A stretch of DNA of 64,000 nt from Candidatus Oscillochloris fontis (GCF_004138135.1 NZ_RYFD01000018.1:1-64000), one strand, 5' to 3'. Counted from the stretch's first letter, positions 34,205 through 43,930 are shown. Numbers and translations are program-made. Notes: generated from the sequence alone by a model not told the origin.

Positions 34205-36013
34205 GTGCAAGCCCAGATAACCCCCGGTATGGGCCGGGCCACTCGCCAGCCCGGAGCGCCGCGTGGTGCGCTGCTGCGTGCAATTGGCTACCTCGGTGGC
34301 CACCGTCGCAATGTGGTGATTACCTATACGACCCTGGCGATTGCGACCTTCGCCCAGTTGATGGTGCCCCAACTCGTGCAGAATATGATTGATGCGGTTA
34401 CTGAGAGCCTCGCACCGAATGCCGATCTGGCTGCCGGGGAGCGTGCGGTTTGGTATGCCGCGTTACTTATTCTGCTCTTTGCGATTATTCGCGGTCTTTT
34501 CTCCTTTGTTCAGGCGTTTATGTCGCAAAAGACCTCGCAAGATGTCGCTTTCGATCTGCGGAATGCGATTTTTGCGCGTATTCAGCGTCTTTCGTTTAGT
34601 TATTATGATCAAACCCAGACCGGCCAGTTGATGATCCGGGCCACGGATGATGTGGAACGGTTGCGGATGTTTGTGGCCCAGGGTCTGGTGATGGCGGCGC
34701 AGTCGTTTATGTTGCTCTTCGGGGCGTTGCTGATGCTGGTCTTCACCAATTGGTCGCTGACGTTGGTGATGTTGCCGCTGCTGCCAATTGCGATGGCGCT
34801 CTTTATGGGTTTTGGGAAGGTTGCCCAGCCGCTCTTTATGGCTATTCAGGCTAAGTTGGCCACGCTGAATACGATTCTGCAAGAGAACCTCGCCGGGATG
34901 AAGGTGGTGAAGTCGTTTGCTCGCGAACCCCATGAGGTTCAACGCTTCGATGCGGCGGCCTCGGATCTGATGGCGCAACAACTGCGAGTCAATCGAGTTT
35001 TTTCGTTCCTCTTCCCGGTAGTCTTTTTGGTAGCCCAGCTTGGGCAATCGGCGATTCTCTATTTTGGTGGGGTGCAGATCCTCAATGGAACGCTCAATCT
35101 GGGTGAGTATCAGAAGTTTAGCCTCTTTCTGATCTATGTCTTCTTCCCACTGGGCCAACTGGGGATGATCGTTTCGATGATGGCCCAGGCTTCGGCTTCG
35201 GCGAAGCGCATCTTTGAGGTGCTCGATACCCAGAGTGAGATCCGGGATCTGCCGGAGGCGACGACGCTGCCGTCTATCCGGGGCCATGTCGAGTTCCGTG
35301 ATGTCACCTTCCGCTATCTCGCGAGTAGCGACCCGGTGCTGAAGCAGGTGAGTTTTGTGGCCCAGCCCGGCCAGACGATTGCGCTGTTGGGGGCGACGGG
35401 GAGCGGTAAGACGACGATCATCAATCTGTTGCCGCGTTTTTATGATGCCTCCGAGGGCAGTATTCTGATTGACGGCCATGATGTGCGGAGTGTCACGATT
35501 GATAGTCTGCGCTCGCAAATCGGAATTGTGTTGCAAGAGACGAATCTTTTTAGTGGTACGATCCGTGAGAATATTGCCTTCGGGCGCCCCGATGCGAGTG
35601 ATGCTGAGATTATGGCGGCGGCACAGGCGGCGGCGGCGCACGATTTTATTATGGGTTTCCCCGATGGCTACCAGACCTATGTGGGGGAGCGCGGGATTAC
35701 GCTTTCGGGTGGGCAGAAGCAGCGCGTGGCGATTGCGCGTGCGCTGTTGCTCGATCCGCGTCTGTTGATTCTGGATGATAGTACGAGTAGTGTTGATCTT
35801 CAGACCGAGTATCATATTCAGCAGGCGCTTGATCAGTTGATGCGCGGGCGTACCAGCTTTGTGATCGCCCAACGGGTGAGTACCGTGCTGAATGCCGATC
35901 AGATCTTGGTATTGGATAAGGGCGGTATTGTGGCCCAAGGCACTCATGCTGATCTGCTGGAGAATAGCCCGATCTATGCCGAGATTTATAGCTCGCAGTT
36001 GATCGACTCTTGA
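34205..36013 (+). CDS. ABC exporter half-transporter with degenerate ATP site
   Basis: The protein has 602 residues with a GTG start and AAGGAG upstream. The six-helix exporter domain covers about residues 30-330 and the ATPase domain 355-590. It has Walker A (GATGSGKTT) and an intact signature (LSGGQKQR). Walker B, however, ends LILDDS, with Asp in place of the catalytic Glu, and the switch His is Gln (VIAQR). The next gene has consensus residues at those places but an altered signature. This complementary pattern is known from heterodimeric exporters such as TM287/288. The pair likely exports a lipid or drug-like compound. Confidence 0.93.
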   Translation: MQAQITPGMGRATRQPGAPRGALLRAIGYLGGHRRNVVITYTTLAIATFAQLMVPQLVQNMIDAVTESLAPNADLAAGERAVWYAALLILLFAIIRGLFSFVQAFMSQKTSQDVAFDLRNAIFARIQRLSFSYYDQTQTGQLMIRATDDVERLRMFVAQGLVMAAQSFMLLFGALLMLVFTNWSLTLVMLPLLPIAMALFMGFGKVAQPLFMAIQAKLATLNTILQENLAGMKVVKSFAREPHEVQRFDAAASDLMAQQLRVNRVFSFLFPVVFLVAQLGQSAILYFGGVQILNGTLNLGEYQKFSLFLIYVFFPLGQLGMIVSMMAQASASAKRIFEVLDTQSEIRDLPEATTLPSIRGHVEFRDVTFRYLASSDPVLKQVSFVAQPGQTIALLGATGSGKTTIINLLPRFYDASEGSILIDGHDVRSVTIDSLRSQIGIVLQETNLFSGTIRENIAFGRPDASDAEIMAAAQAAAAHDFIMGFPDGYQTYVGERGITLSGGQKQRVAIARALLLDPRLLILDDSTSSVDLQTEYHIQQALDQLMRGRTSFVIAQRVSTVLNADQILVLDKGGIVAQGTHADLLENSPIYAEIYSSQLIDS

Positions 36014-36038
36014 TCGTTCTCGTGAAGGGGATTTCCGC

Positions 36039-36109
36039 TTGGGGCCACGCCCCAAAACATACCAAAAAAAGATCGGCGGGGGCGGCGCAGCCGCCCCCGC
36101 CCCCCCGCT
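36039..36109. repeat. Three-hairpin repeat family, copy at 36 kb
   Basis: TTGGGGCCACGCCCCAA is followed by an A-run, GATC and GGGGGCGGCGCAGCCGCCCC. This matches parts of the elements at 34075, 58355, 58793 and 59477. An in-frame TTG upstream would translate it, but the true start of the ABC gene is downstream. Confidence 0.65.
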
Positions 36110-36131
36110 ATCGTATAAGGAACCTTGTATT

Positions 36132-38009
36132 ATGATGATGGGACACGGCGGCCCGGGCCGCATGCTCAATACAGAGACGAGTAAACCTAAGAATGCGCTG
36201 GCAACATTGGCGCGTTTCTGGTATTACTTTAAGCCCTACTGGTACGCGCTGGTGGCTACCGCCGTGCTGATCGTGGTCAGTACGATCTTGCAGGTAGCGG
36301 CTCCGTTACTGATCGGCCAAGCGGTGGACTGCTATCTCTTGCCGCAGCCAGAGGCGTGTTGGTATGCGACGGTGCAGCCCAACGCGGAGATCGCCGCACG
36401 GAGTAGTGCGCTGGGGTGGCTGACGGTGATCCTCACGCTGGTCTTTGTGATCGGTTCGTTTATGCAGGGTCTGGCCTTCTACAGCATGAACTGGGCCGGA
36501 CAATACGCGCTGCGGGCTATGCGTGAGGATACCTTTGATCAGATTCATCGCCTCTCGCTCAGCTACTATGCGCGCAATGAGGCCGGGAATGTGATGAGCC
36601 GCATCACCAGCGATACCGATACGATCCAGCAGGTGTTGGGGTTTGCGCTGCTGAGTGTGGTGGCTGGGATCTTGCAGGTGGTCTTCACGATTATCGCAAT
36701 GTTGAGCGCGAATGTGCCGTATGCGCTGATCAGCCTGACGGTGGTGCCGGCCATGGCCTGGGCAACGGTCTACTTCTCGAACCAGGCGCGGAAGGCGTTC
36801 CGCGCAACCCGCCAGCAGATGGGGAGCGTGAATGCCGGGTTGCAGGAGAGTATCGCTGGGGTGCGCGAGGTGCAGGCGTTTAACCGCGAGCAGGAGAGTA
36901 TTGATCAGTTTCGGCGTACTAATGCGGCTAACCGCGATGCGAATGTGCGTGCCGCAAGTTATACCAGTGCGCTCAATCCGGTGCTGGAGGCACTGGGCTA
37001 TGTGGCCATCGCCATCGTGGTGGTGGTAGGCGCGATGAGTGCGCTGCGCAACCAGCCACTCTTGGGTACGAGTGTGATTTCGCTGGGTACAATCGTGATC
37101 TTTATTCAGTTTGTGCAGCGCTTCAACCAGCCCATTCAGCAGATCGCGACGCTCTGGACGAATTTACAGAGTGCGGTGGCGGGTGGCGAGCGCATCTTTG
37201 AGTTGCTGGATGAGCCAGCCGAGATCAAGGATCGCCCCGATGCGCACGAACTCGCCACGATTAGCGGGCGCGTGGTGTTTGAGCAGGTCTGCGCCGAGTA
37301 TCTGCCGGGGCAACCTGTGTTGCGCGGGGTGGACTTTGTGGCGGAGCCGGGGCAGATGGTGGCGATTGTCGGGCCGACCGGGGCCGGGAAGAGTACGATC
37401 ATCAATTTGCTGCCGCGCTTTTATGATGTGAGCCACGGGCGGGTGTTGATTGATGGGGTGGATGTGCGTGCGGTGACGAGTGCGAGTCTGCGCCGTCAGA
37501 TTGGGATCGTGTTGCAGGATTCGTTCCTCTTTGCCGATACGGTGATGAATAATATCCGCTACGGGAACCTGGAAGCGAGTGATGCCGAGGTGATTGCGGC
37601 TGCCAAGCTGGCTGCTGCGGATAGCTTTATTGAGCGGTTGCCTCAGGGCTACCAGACGGTGTTGGGCGAACGTGGCGGTGGGTTGAGCCAGGGCCAACGC
37701 CAACTGATGGCGATTGCGCGCGCGGCGCTGGCCAATCCGCGCATCCTGATTCTGGATGAGGCGACATCGAGTGTGGATACGCGCACCGAGCGCCTGATTC
37801 AGAAGGCGTTTGACCAGTTGCTCCAGGGACGCACCAGTTTTGTGATCGCCCACCGGCTGAGTACGATTCGCAATGCCGATCTGGTCTTGATGGTGCGCGA
37901 TGGCCAGATTGTTGAGCGTGGTACACATAGCGAACTGCTGGCGCAGCGTGGAGCGTACTACGATCTTTATATGAGTCAGTTCCGACGTGAAGAGGAGATC
38001 GCGGATTGA
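36132..38009 (+). CDS. ABC exporter half-transporter, consensus ATP site
   Basis: The protein has 625 residues. The start at 36132 follows AAGGA and excludes the GC-rich hairpin upstream. An exporter membrane domain (about 30-330) precedes the ATPase domain: Walker A GPTGAGKSTI, signature GLSQGQRQLMAIAR, Walker B LILDEATSSVD, switch VIAHRLSTI. Canonical Walker B and His with an LSQGQ signature complement the degenerate partner at 34205, so the two should form one heterodimer with one hydrolytic site. Confidence 0.94.
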   Translation: MMMGHGGPGRMLNTETSKPKNALATLARFWYYFKPYWYALVATAVLIVVSTILQVAAPLLIGQAVDCYLLPQPEACWYATVQPNAEIAARSSALGWLTVILTLVFVIGSFMQGLAFYSMNWAGQYALRAMREDTFDQIHRLSLSYYARNEAGNVMSRITSDTDTIQQVLGFALLSVVAGILQVVFTIIAMLSANVPYALISLTVVPAMAWATVYFSNQARKAFRATRQQMGSVNAGLQESIAGVREVQAFNREQESIDQFRRTNAANRDANVRAASYTSALNPVLEALGYVAIAIVVVVGAMSALRNQPLLGTSVISLGTIVIFIQFVQRFNQPIQQIATLWTNLQSAVAGGERIFELLDEPAEIKDRPDAHELATISGRVVFEQVCAEYLPGQPVLRGVDFVAEPGQMVAIVGPTGAGKSTIINLLPRFYDVSHGRVLIDGVDVRAVTSASLRRQIGIVLQDSFLFADTVMNNIRYGNLEASDAEVIAAAKLAAADSFIERLPQGYQTVLGERGGGLSQGQRQLMAIARAALANPRILILDEATSSVDTRTERLIQKAFDQLLQGRTSFVIAHRLSTIRNADLVLMVRDGQIVERGTHSELLAQRGAYYDLYMSQFRREEEIAD

Positions 38010-38012
38010 AGT

Positions 38013-38083
38013 AGGGGCGAAGCATCGCCCTACAATCCAAATCGTGTTCCTCTTCCACATGGAGGGCGATGCTTCGCCTCTAC
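38013..38083. repeat. Inverted repeat GTAGGGGCGAAGCATCGCCC
   Basis: The arm at 38013-38033 pairs with AGGGCGATGCTTCGCCTCTA at about 38063-38083. It lies between the ABC gene and the S9 peptidase and could act as a terminator. Confidence 0.65.
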
Positions 38084-38087
38084 AATT

Positions 38088-39980
38088 ATGATGTCACAAC
38101 ATACCTTTGGCCTCTGGCCAAGCTCGATCACCCCACGCAGTTTCGCTGGTGACATCCGGCTCTCTGATGTGCAGTGGGACAGTAACGGGCAGCACATCGT
38201 CTGGTTGGAGGGCCGGGGTGGGCGAGGTGTGCTCGTCTGTGCTGAGGCGGGCAGTATGGATGCACCATGGGATCTGACTCCGGCAGAGTTCTCGGTACGC
38301 GCCAAGATCGGCTATGGCGGGGGCGATTTTTGTGTCAGCCATGGCGCGGTCTTCTTTGTGGATGGTGGATCGGGGCGCATCTGGCGTCAATCCATCGCGG
38401 GCGGGCCAGCCACGCCGGTGACTCCCGCGTTTGGTAGCGCCGCTGCGCCAAGCCTCTCGCCCGATGGGCGCTGGTTGCTCTATGTGCATAGTGACGCCGG
38501 AGTGGATTGCTTGGCGATTGTCCCCGCCGATGGCAGCCAGTGGCCACAGCGACTCATGGCTGGGCATGACTTCTTTATGCAGCCATGTTGGCACCCCAGT
38601 GACAAGTGGATCGCCTATGTGGCCTGGGATTTCCCCAATATGCCCTGGGATGGGAGCAGGCTCTATCTGGCTGAGTTGGAGGTAAGTGAGCGCATGCCGG
38701 TGGCGCATATGCCACACCTCATCGCGGGTGGCACAGAGGTGTCCATCTTTCAGCCATGTTTCTCACCCGATGGGCGTTATGTAGCCTATGTCAGTGATGA
38801 GTCGGGGTGGGGCCACATCTATGTGCGCGATCTGAAACAGAACCGCGTGCGCCAACTGAGTACAGGTGAGATCGAACATGGTCAACCCGCCTGGGTGCAG
38901 GGTATGCGCAATCTGAGTTGGGCGAGCGATAGTAGCCAGATCTATGCGCTGCGCAGCCAGCATGGGATCTATGAGCTGTGCAGCTATGGGCTGGATGGCA
39001 GCGCAGCCGAGTTGGTAGATTTGGGTGGCAGCTACCAATGGCTCGCCCAGCCCAATGCCGCCCCCAAGGGGGAGGGCATTGCCTGTATTGCCGCGTCGAG
39101 CACGCTACCGCCACGGGTCGTGCTGCATCAACAGGCACAGAGCCGGGTGCTACGGCGGAGCGCGGGTGAGTTGGGGCAGTACACACCATTAGCAGCGGCG
39201 CAGCCGGTTACGTGGAGTAGCACCGGAGGGATCCACGTCTACGGAATGCTCTACCTACCCAGTGGCTACACCCCTGGGCAGGCTGGCCCACGCCCACCCG
39301 CGATTGTACGCATCCACGGCGGGCCAACCGGACAGGCCACGGCGAGCTACAGTGCCGCGACCCAGTTCTTTACCAGCCGGGGCTACGCGGTGCTGGATGT
39401 CAACTACCGGGGCAGCACCGGCTATGGGCGGGCCTATATGTTGGCGCTGCGCGATGCGTGGGGGGTGTGCGATGTCGAAGATGCGGTGAGCGCGGCGCAC
39501 TACTTGGCTGAGTCAGGAGCCGCCGATCCGCAGCGAATCGTCATCTACGGGGGCAGCTCGGGCGGCTACACCGTGCTAGAAGCACTCTGTCGTGCACCGG
39601 GCACCTTCCGCGCTGGAATCTGCCTGTATGGGGTGAGCAACCTCTTTACGCTCGCGGCAGATACACACAAGTTCGAAGCGCGCTACCTGGATCTGATCGT
39701 CGGCCAGTTGCCGGAGCAGGCCGAGCGCTACCGCGAGCGCTCGCCGATCTTCCACGCCGACCTGATCCGTGATCCGGTGGCGATCTTTCAAGGTGCTGAG
39801 GATACGGTTGTGCCGCCCAGCCAATCCGAGGAGATCGTCAGCGCACTGCGGCGACACGGGGTGCCCCACATCTACCAACTCTACCCCGGCGAGGGCCACG
39901 GGTGGCGTAAGCCAGAGACCATCGAGGCGTTCTATACGCAGATGGAGCGATTCTTGCAGCAGTATGTGTTGTTTGCCTAA
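38088..39980 (+). CDS. S9-family (acylaminoacyl-/dipeptidyl-peptidase-like) serine peptidase
   Basis: The protein has 630 residues. The N-terminal two thirds are a beta-propeller with TolB-like repeats (APSLSPDGRWLLYV, PCFSPDGRYVAYVSDES). The C-terminal alpha/beta-hydrolase domain has the nucleophile elbow GGSSGGYT, the Asp in GAEDTVVPP and the His in GEGHGW. An oxyanion region (IVRIHGGPTG) is also present. No signal peptide is seen, so it is probably a cytoplasmic oligopeptidase. It seems to be transcribed on its own. Confidence 0.93.
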   Translation: MMSQHTFGLWPSSITPRSFAGDIRLSDVQWDSNGQHIVWLEGRGGRGVLVCAEAGSMDAPWDLTPAEFSVRAKIGYGGGDFCVSHGAVFFVDGGSGRIWRQSIAGGPATPVTPAFGSAAAPSLSPDGRWLLYVHSDAGVDCLAIVPADGSQWPQRLMAGHDFFMQPCWHPSDKWIAYVAWDFPNMPWDGSRLYLAELEVSERMPVAHMPHLIAGGTEVSIFQPCFSPDGRYVAYVSDESGWGHIYVRDLKQNRVRQLSTGEIEHGQPAWVQGMRNLSWASDSSQIYALRSQHGIYELCSYGLDGSAAELVDLGGSYQWLAQPNAAPKGEGIACIAASSTLPPRVVLHQQAQSRVLRRSAGELGQYTPLAAAQPVTWSSTGGIHVYGMLYLPSGYTPGQAGPRPPAIVRIHGGPTGQATASYSAATQFFTSRGYAVLDVNYRGSTGYGRAYMLALRDAWGVCDVEDAVSAAHYLAESGAADPQRIVIYGGSSGGYTVLEALCRAPGTFRAGICLYGVSNLFTLAADTHKFEARYLDLIVGQLPEQAERYRERSPIFHADLIRDPVAIFQGAEDTVVPPSQSEEIVSALRRHGVPHIYQLYPGEGHGWRKPETIEAFYTQMERFLQQYVLFA

Positions 39981-40032
39981 AATCAGATAGGTGGCCTGGG
40001 CGGCTTTGCCGCTCAGACCACCAAAAAACCTA

Positions 40033-40041
40033 TGCTACAAT
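40033..40041 (+). promoter_or_regulatory. Extended -10 element before the SEC-C gene
   Basis: TGCTACAAT matches the extended -10 pattern TGnTAnAAT, about 40 bases before the ATG at 40080. No clear -35. Confidence 0.4.
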
Positions 40042-40079
40042 CAGCGACATTACTATGCCCAAAGAGAGAAGGATGACCT

Positions 40080-41027
40080 ATGGCGAAGCCCGCCAAGAAC
40101 AAGAAACTTGGTCGTAATGACCCCTGCCACTGCGGGAGTGGACGTAAATACAAGGATTGCCACCTGATCATTGAGGAGGCGGCGCGCAGCGAACAGTTAC
40201 TGTTGCGTCAAGCCCAGGATAGCCTGCTGCCCAAGATCATTGAGGCCGCTCAGAGTGTGCCCGAACAGTTCCCGGAAGCCTTTGCGCGCTTCTGGCAGAA
40301 CAAGTACCCCTTTGAGCAGATGAGCGACCTGGATGCGGTGGAAGATCGCGGGGCCGAGCGGTTCCTGACCTGGTTCGCCTTCGACTTTCACATGAATAAT
40401 GGGCGCACACTGGTGGAGCAACTCAACATCGCTGCCGATGAGGGTAGCTTCGAGGTTGACCCATATGAGCGGCGCTTGCTCGAACAGTGGCGCACAGTGC
40501 GGCTGCGCCCCTACATTGTGGCTGAGATCCGTAAGGGTAAGGGGATGCTCCTGCGCGACCTGTTGGGGGAGCAGGAGTTTGATGTGACCGATTACAATGC
40601 CGCTAAGCGCCTAGAGGTCGGCGAGGTGGTAGTGGGGCACCTGACCCCGGCGGATACCCCGTTGGATGCGCCTGTTCCCAACTACTACCTGGGCGGCGCG
40701 GCAGCGCATCTGACCAACGATACTCCGCAGAAGTTGGTGGAGTTTGCCGAACTGCACCTGGCTGATATGCGCCGCGAGCGCCCTGATGTCACGTGGAGCG
40801 ATCTGTTGGAGGAGCGCAGCGAGGTGTTGAACCACTTTGTGATCGCGCTGCCCCGCGAGGCACCAGATCCGAGTGTGATGGAGCGGCTGGTCTCCGATGG
40901 CCGTATCGCGCTCCAACTGACCAAGGAGAGCGTGGCTTCGTTGTTGGGCCGGATGCTGCCCAAGGATGAAGAGCCAGAAGAGCCAGAAGCCGAGAAGACG
41001 GACGACTCGGAAGAGAAACCAGCATAG
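40080..41027 (+). CDS. SEC-C zinc-motif protein
   Basis: The protein has 315 residues. The N-terminus holds a SEC-C motif (LGRNDPCHCGSGRKYKDCH), the same metal-binding module found at the end of SecA and in many small proteins. The remainder is helical and acidic with no recognised catalytic motif; the C-terminus is a Glu/Lys-rich tail. SEC-C proteins of this type are common in Chloroflexota but not characterised. It may be a nucleic-acid or ribosome-associated protein. Confidence 0.8.
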   Translation: MAKPAKNKKLGRNDPCHCGSGRKYKDCHLIIEEAARSEQLLLRQAQDSLLPKIIEAAQSVPEQFPEAFARFWQNKYPFEQMSDLDAVEDRGAERFLTWFAFDFHMNNGRTLVEQLNIAADEGSFEVDPYERRLLEQWRTVRLRPYIVAEIRKGKGMLLRDLLGEQEFDVTDYNAAKRLEVGEVVVGHLTPADTPLDAPVPNYYLGGAAAHLTNDTPQKLVEFAELHLADMRRERPDVTWSDLLEERSEVLNHFVIALPREAPDPSVMERLVSDGRIALQLTKESVASLLGRMLPKDEEPEEPEAEKTDDSEEKPA

Positions 41028-41073
41028 GTTGGTTGAAGGCGCGGCCATGGCTGCGCCTTCAGAGTATCATCAT

Positions 41074-42039
41074 ATGGCAGATCCTATTATCGTCTCGCTC
41101 ATCTGTACGGTACGTGACGAGGCCGACAACATTACCGCGCTGCTCGATTCGATACTGGCGCAGACGCGGCTACCCGACGAGATCGTGATCAACGACTGCG
41201 GGAGCCGCGATGCAACCGCCGCGATGGTGCGCGAGTATGCCGCTCGTGAGCCACGAATCCGCTTGGTACAGGGCGGGCACAACATCTCATCGGGGCGCAA
41301 CAGTGCGGTGGCCCGCGCACGTGGCGAACTGATTGCCTGCACCGATGCGGGGTTGCGGCTCGATCCGGGCTGGTTGGCGGCGATCATCGCACCGCTGGAG
41401 CGCCACAGAGCCGATCTGGTAGGTGGGTTCTTTACGCCTGCCCCGCAGAGCCTCTTCGAGTTAACGCTGGGGGCGGTGAATTATCGCGATGTGAGCGAGA
41501 TCGATCCGGCCACCTTCTTACCCTTCGGCAAATCCATGGCCTTCCGACGTGACCTGTGGGCCACGGTGGGCGGATTTCCCGAATGGGCCAGCCACTGCGA
41601 GGACATCATCTTCGCCCTGGCTGCCGAACGAGCCGGCTATCGGCGCAGCTTCGCCCCAACCGCCATCGTCCACTTCCGCCCACGTGAGTCGCTGCGTGCC
41701 TTTGCGCGCCAATACTACCTCTACGCACGCGGCGATGGGGTCGCCGGACTATGGACGAAGCGACACATCCTCCGCTACGCAGCCTACAAAGGGTTGTTGG
41801 GACTGCTGTGGGCGATGTGGCAGTGGCCGTGGCTGCGCCCGCTAGGTCTCGTCTTGATCGGGCTGGGGGGCGCGGGCTACACCTACAAACCCTACCGGCG
41901 GCTCTGGCCGCGCCTGCGCGGACACAGCCGACCAGAACGCGCCAGCGCACTGCTGCTGGTGCCGATCATTCGCATCGTCGGCGATATCGCCAAGATGGTG
42001 GGGTATCCAGTGGGGCTGTTTCAGACACAAAGACCGTAG
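41074..42039 (+). CDS. Family 2 glycosyltransferase
   Basis: The protein has 321 residues from the ATG at 41074; an upstream in-frame ATG at 41047 has a weak AAGG and is an alternative. It has a GT-A fold: VSLICTVRDEADNI, DEIVINDCGSRDATA, ARGELIACTDAGLRLDPGWL (D-x-G variant of D-x-D), GGFPEWASHCEDIIFALAAE. The C-terminus has a basic hydrophobic segment (LLGLLWAMWQWPWLRPLGLV), probably membrane-associated. It likely transfers a sugar from a nucleotide donor to a lipid or polysaccharide; the acceptor cannot be read from sequence. Confidence 0.9.
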   Translation: MADPIIVSLICTVRDEADNITALLDSILAQTRLPDEIVINDCGSRDATAAMVREYAAREPRIRLVQGGHNISSGRNSAVARARGELIACTDAGLRLDPGWLAAIIAPLERHRADLVGGFFTPAPQSLFELTLGAVNYRDVSEIDPATFLPFGKSMAFRRDLWATVGGFPEWASHCEDIIFALAAERAGYRRSFAPTAIVHFRPRESLRAFARQYYLYARGDGVAGLWTKRHILRYAAYKGLLGLLWAMWQWPWLRPLGLVLIGLGGAGYTYKPYRRLWPRLRGHSRPERASALLLVPIIRIVGDIAKMVGYPVGLFQTQRP

Positions 42040-42054
42040 AGCAGCCGTCACACG

Positions 42055-42112
42055 GTCATCCTGAGCGCAGCGAAGGGTCTCGGTCGAGATTCCTCGCTAC
42101 GCTCGGAATGAC
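42055..42112. repeat. Imperfect long hairpin repeat GTCATCCTGAGCG...CGCTCGGAATGAC
   Basis: Near-symmetric arms of about 28 bases lie between two convergent genes. It probably serves as a terminator for both. Confidence 0.6.
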
Positions 42113-42149
42113 AAGCGGCCTCACAAGGGTTCAACAACCTGACCAACCG

Positions 42150-43052
42150 CTATATGACCTTGCCCTTGGTCGCATAATAATCCCGACAATACTGTTCGAA
42201 GGTCTGCATTGGGCCGAGGCGTAGGATACGGCTGGTCTCGCGCATATCACAGGCCATCTCATCGTAGCTAAATTCGAGCATCTCCATGATGCCGGGTGCT
42301 GAGGGCTGGAGGGGCTTCAGCAAGGCTCCGATAGCATACGTGAGCCAGACGGGCATGTGCAGCACCGGGATCTTCGTACCGAGCACCCGCGACCAGATCG
42401 CCACAATCTCGTCGAAGGTGAGGTGTTCGGGGCCACCCAGTTCAAAAGTACGGTTCAGCGCCTCTGGGTTATCAATCGCGTGGAGATAGGCGCGGGCCAC
42501 ATCAATCATCCCCAGCATTTGGGTACGCTTGGGAGCCATCCCAACGACGGGGAAGAAGCCAAGTTTCTCGACAATCGGCTCACCGCGCTGGACAACTTCA
42601 TAGAAGAGGCCACAAGGGCGAAAGATCGTATAGGGGAGGCCGCTCTGCCGGATAGCCTCCTCAGCCATGAGTTTGGCCCAGCAAAACTTATAGCCGACCG
42701 GGTTCTTGGGGAAGAGTGCGCTGGTGAAGATATAGTGCTGCACCCCAGTGGCCTGCGCCGCCTCTAGCAGATTGATCGGCCCCTGGTACTCGGCCATGTA
42801 CCGCGACTCGTCGCGGCGGTCGGCACCAGCACTCGTCGCCGCGATAACCACCTTCGCCCCCCGGCAACCCACCTCAAGGCTCGCGGTATCACGCATATCA
42901 CCACCGATCAACTCGGCTCCGAGCGCACGGAGGGGTTCCGCCTTAGCCACCGAGCCTGGACGCACCAGCACCCGCACCGGATGGCCCTGTTCGCGCAACA
43001 TACGCACTAACGTCTGCCCAAGTGTGCCGGTACCACCCACAATGAAGATCAT
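42150..43052 (-). CDS. NmrA-like / atypical SDR NAD(P)-binding protein
   Basis: The protein has 300 residues. The N-terminus is a dinucleotide-binding fold with IVGGTGTLGQTLVRMLREQG, then VRVLVRPGS and a D at the end of strand 3 (GGDMRD). The Y-x-x-x-K of classical SDRs is not in the usual place, which fits the atypical NmrA/NAD-epimerase-like branch. Related proteins in phototrophs act as assembly factors (Ycf39 type) or as redox-sensing enzymes. It is transcribed alone. No substrate can be assigned. Confidence 0.85.
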   Translation of the reverse strand: MIFIVGGTGTLGQTLVRMLREQGHPVRVLVRPGSVAKAEPLRALGAELIGGDMRDTASLEVGCRGAKVVIAATSAGADRRDESRYMAEYQGPINLLEAAQATGVQHYIFTSALFPKNPVGYKFCWAKLMAEEAIRQSGLPYTIFRPCGLFYEVVQRGEPIVEKLGFFPVVGMAPKRTQMLGMIDVARAYLHAIDNPEALNRTFELGGPEHLTFDEIVAIWSRVLGTKIPVLHMPVWLTYAIGALLKPLQPSAPGIMEMLEFSYDEMACDMRETSRILRLGPMQTFEQYCRDYYATKGKVI

Positions 43053-43297
43053 GGCAGTTCCTTATCAGCCATCAAGCGCCGCACATCGTGAATAATTACT
43101 AACTATGGTGTAATTGCAACATCCGATTCGGAGCAGTATGGAGCGCGTTGGCAGCCAAAAGTTGCCAGATACATGTGCAACAGTTCACGCACAATCCGCA
43201 TCAAGATGCGCAATTTCCGACTCTGAAAGACCCTGCTCAACGGGTTTCAGTATAGCACAAGCAAGCGAAATCAGCGTCGCACATTTGCCATATATGT

Positions 43298-43327
43298 CTA
43301 GACAGCACCCTGTGGGAGTAGTATACT
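43298..43327 (+). promoter_or_regulatory. Candidate promoter for the SpoIIAA-like gene
   Basis: TAGACA and TATACT are separated by 18 bases about 70 bases before the ATG at 43396. The 43053-43395 gap contains no gene; it should also carry the promoter of the divergent NmrA-like gene. Confidence 0.45.
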
Positions 43328-43395
43328 AGTCGAACATTTCAGCGTGTCAATTTTTTGACTGGTAAGACACCACTAGATCTCGGAGGAGCGCACCC

Positions 43396-43908
43396 ATGCT
43401 CTACAAGATTGATCGCCACGCCCACGATTTAGTCTGGGTGACTATGCAAGGCCATTTGGCTATGGAGCACGCCGAGCGCTACATCCAGGAGATATGGCGA
43501 ACCTTGAATGAGTGTCCCCGCCCAACCGACCTCTTAGTTGATGGGCGTATGATGCAGAGCGCCCATACAGCGGCGCGCCAACGCACCGAGCAAGTCGTCC
43601 ACCACCCCCACTTAGGCCATATTGCCTTTGTCGTCAGTTCACAACACTTGCTTCTCTTTGCGCCATTGATGCAGATGCTAAGCGGGATCGGGATGTTTGG
43701 CGACGAGCATACCGCAATAGACTTCCTGCATCGCACGCGGGGGGCACCATCCGTCCCCAGCATGGGCCTACCGACGATGCCCGCACGCGCACAGGAGACA
43801 CGGCTCACCATGCCGCCGCCGCCGCCCCAGAGCCACGGTTTGGCGGGGATGCTGGATAGTTGGAGCAACAGCCTGCGCCAGATGAACCGTAATGGGGATC
43901 GTGAGTAG
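43396..43908 (+). CDS. Conserved protein with SpoIIAA/STAS-like fold (tentative)
   Basis: The protein has 170 residues. The first 115 have alternating strands and helices (DLVWVTMQGHLAMEHAERYI, TDLLVDGRMMQSA, HIAFVVSSQHLLLFAPLMQM, DEHTAIDFL) like SpoIIAA-like proteins. The remaining 55 residues are Pro-rich (PPPPPQS) and disordered, ending in an amphipathic helix. There is GGAGG before the ATG. No catalytic motif or membrane helix is visible. The function is unknown. Confidence 0.6.
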   Translation: MLYKIDRHAHDLVWVTMQGHLAMEHAERYIQEIWRTLNECPRPTDLLVDGRMMQSAHTAARQRTEQVVHHPHLGHIAFVVSSQHLLLFAPLMQMLSGIGMFGDEHTAIDFLHRTRGAPSVPSMGLPTMPARAQETRLTMPPPPPQSHGLAGMLDSWSNSLRQMNRNGDRE

Positions 43909-43930
43909 AGGCGCCAGTGTGTTGTTTATC

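Noticed and set aside
36039-36131. An N-terminal extension of the second ABC protein from a TTG at 36039
   Set aside because: The extension would translate a GC-rich hairpin of a dispersed repeat, and AAGGA before 36132 gives a better start.
34463-36169. A 568-codon - strand ORF opposite the first ABC gene
   Set aside because: The translated product is low in hydrophobic structure and rich in Arg/His/Gln, as expected from the antisense of an exporter. The + strand has full ABC motifs.
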